A stretch of 64,000 nt of DNA from Paraspadella gotoi (taxonomy: Eukaryota > Chaetognatha): positions 2,022,311 through 2,086,310 of the forward strand of contig CM119265.1 of the NCBI GenBank assembly GCA_051294375.1. The letters run 5' to 3'. Shown here piece after piece: positions 63,554 to 64,000 of this stretch (position 1 is the stretch's first letter; each line of letters opens with the position of its first letter). A model generated the notes under the pieces. It was not told where the DNA came from. It worked only from the letters and a program-made list of their open reading frames with translations, and made no database searches. The position numbers and the translations under genes were made by a program.

Positions 63554-64000
63554 ATGGAAAACGACCCCAAGGAAAAGATGGATCCAAAGACAGAGAACGC
63601 CTCTCAAATGGAACCGGAAACGGAGAACGTTTCCGAGATGGAACCGGCGATAGCGAAAGGCGCCGAGGTTCCCTCTGACGACGAGCCCATGGACGATGAT
63701 GCAGGCGACGACGAAATGGAAGATTTTGATCTCGATCTCGAATCCTCTGAAGTCGATCTCGTTCATTGTCGTCTTCGCTCCATCGGTTCCGTCGATTGGG
63801 ATCAGTTCGTCCGCTTGCGGAGTCTCTGCCTGAGGAACAACCTCATCACCAAGCTGGAGCTTCTCGAACCCGTCGCCCACTCCCTCGAGCATCTCGACGT
63901 CTACGACAATCAGATCGTCAAGATCGAAAACCTGGAGTCGCTCGAGAAGTTGGAGAGTCTGGAGGTTTCCTACAATCGGATTCGGACGATCGAGAATCTC
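63554..64000 (+). CDS. PPP1R7: Protein phosphatase 1 regulatory subunit 7 (sds22), 5' part
   Basis: The frame is open from ATG 63554 to the window end (149 codons; truncated by the edge). Sds22 is a leucine-rich repeat protein that binds and stabilises the PP1 catalytic subunit. The first about 70 residues are acidic with repeated Met-Glu-Pro units. The leucine-rich repeats then begin, with LCLRNNLITKLELLE, LDVYDNQIVKIENLE and LEVSYNRIRTIENL, the 22-residue sds22 spacing. No intron is seen in this part. Confidence 0.92.
   Translation, partial: MENDPKEKMDPKTENASQMEPETENVSEMEPAIAKGAEVPSDDEPMDDDAGDDEMEDFDLDLESSEVDLVHCRLRSIGSVDWDQFVRLRSLCLRNNLITKLELLEPVAHSLEHLDVYDNQIVKIENLESLEKLESLEVSYNRIRTIENL

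Overview
The window is nuclear DNA of a multicellular animal. Several genes are animal-type: arpin, an ADAM17-like sheddase, polyhomeotic, LIN52 of the MuvB core and the planar-polarity effector WDPCP. The genes are split by about 70 mostly short spliceosomal introns (roughly 60 to 800 bases, a few of 2 to 4.5 kb). Coding exons are fairly GC-rich with many NNC/NNG codons, while introns and spacers are AT-rich and carry pyrimidine tracts, GA/CT microsatellites and short interspersed repeats. I cannot name the phylum. WDPCP suggests an organism with cilia. Exon joins were worked out by hand from splice sites, reading phase and recalled family sequences; no alignment program was run.

Layout, left to right, all on the + strand: FIRRM/C1orf112-like (1384-3611), MRPS24 (3924-5683), SMNDC1/SPF30 (6253-8364), ZCCHC10 (9195-12406), an unassigned four-finger C2H2 protein (13109-14140), SNRNP27 (14613-15125), elongin C (15715-16349), a polyhomeotic-like SAM protein (17563-18861), DDX39B/UAP56 (19398-21109), CSN6 (21989-23703), MRPS37/CHCHD1 (24148-25316), RIDA (25679-26280), MRPL30 (26651-27427), ADCK1 (27822-30473), arpin (30971-32133), POLRMT (32957-36828), WDPCP (38233-49640) with an equilibrative nucleoside transporter nested in one intron (43898-45908), BUD13 (50385-52145), LIN52 (52299-53122), H2A.Z (53495-54590), ADAM17-like (56084-60951) and the 5' part of PPP1R7/sds22 (63554 to the window end).

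Most genes are housekeeping. Five act in or near the spliceosome and mRNA export (SMNDC1, ZCCHC10, SNRNP27, DDX39B, BUD13). Six act in mitochondria or mitochondrial gene expression (MRPS24, MRPS37, RIDA, MRPL30, ADCK1, POLRMT), five of them within 13 kb. Others act in chromatin and cell-cycle control (polyhomeotic, LIN52, H2A.Z, FIRRM) and in ubiquitin/cullin control (elongin C, CSN6).

The accessory sequence holds at least three tRNA-derived SINE types, two further short repeat families, a 450-base almost fully palindromic element, smaller inverted-repeat elements and several minisatellites. A fragment of a second nucleoside-transporter gene is split by a repeat with an 11-base target duplication. 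The most unusual points are that all 23 genes lie on one strand, that GC-AG introns look over-represented, and that inverted repeats flank one WDPCP exon.
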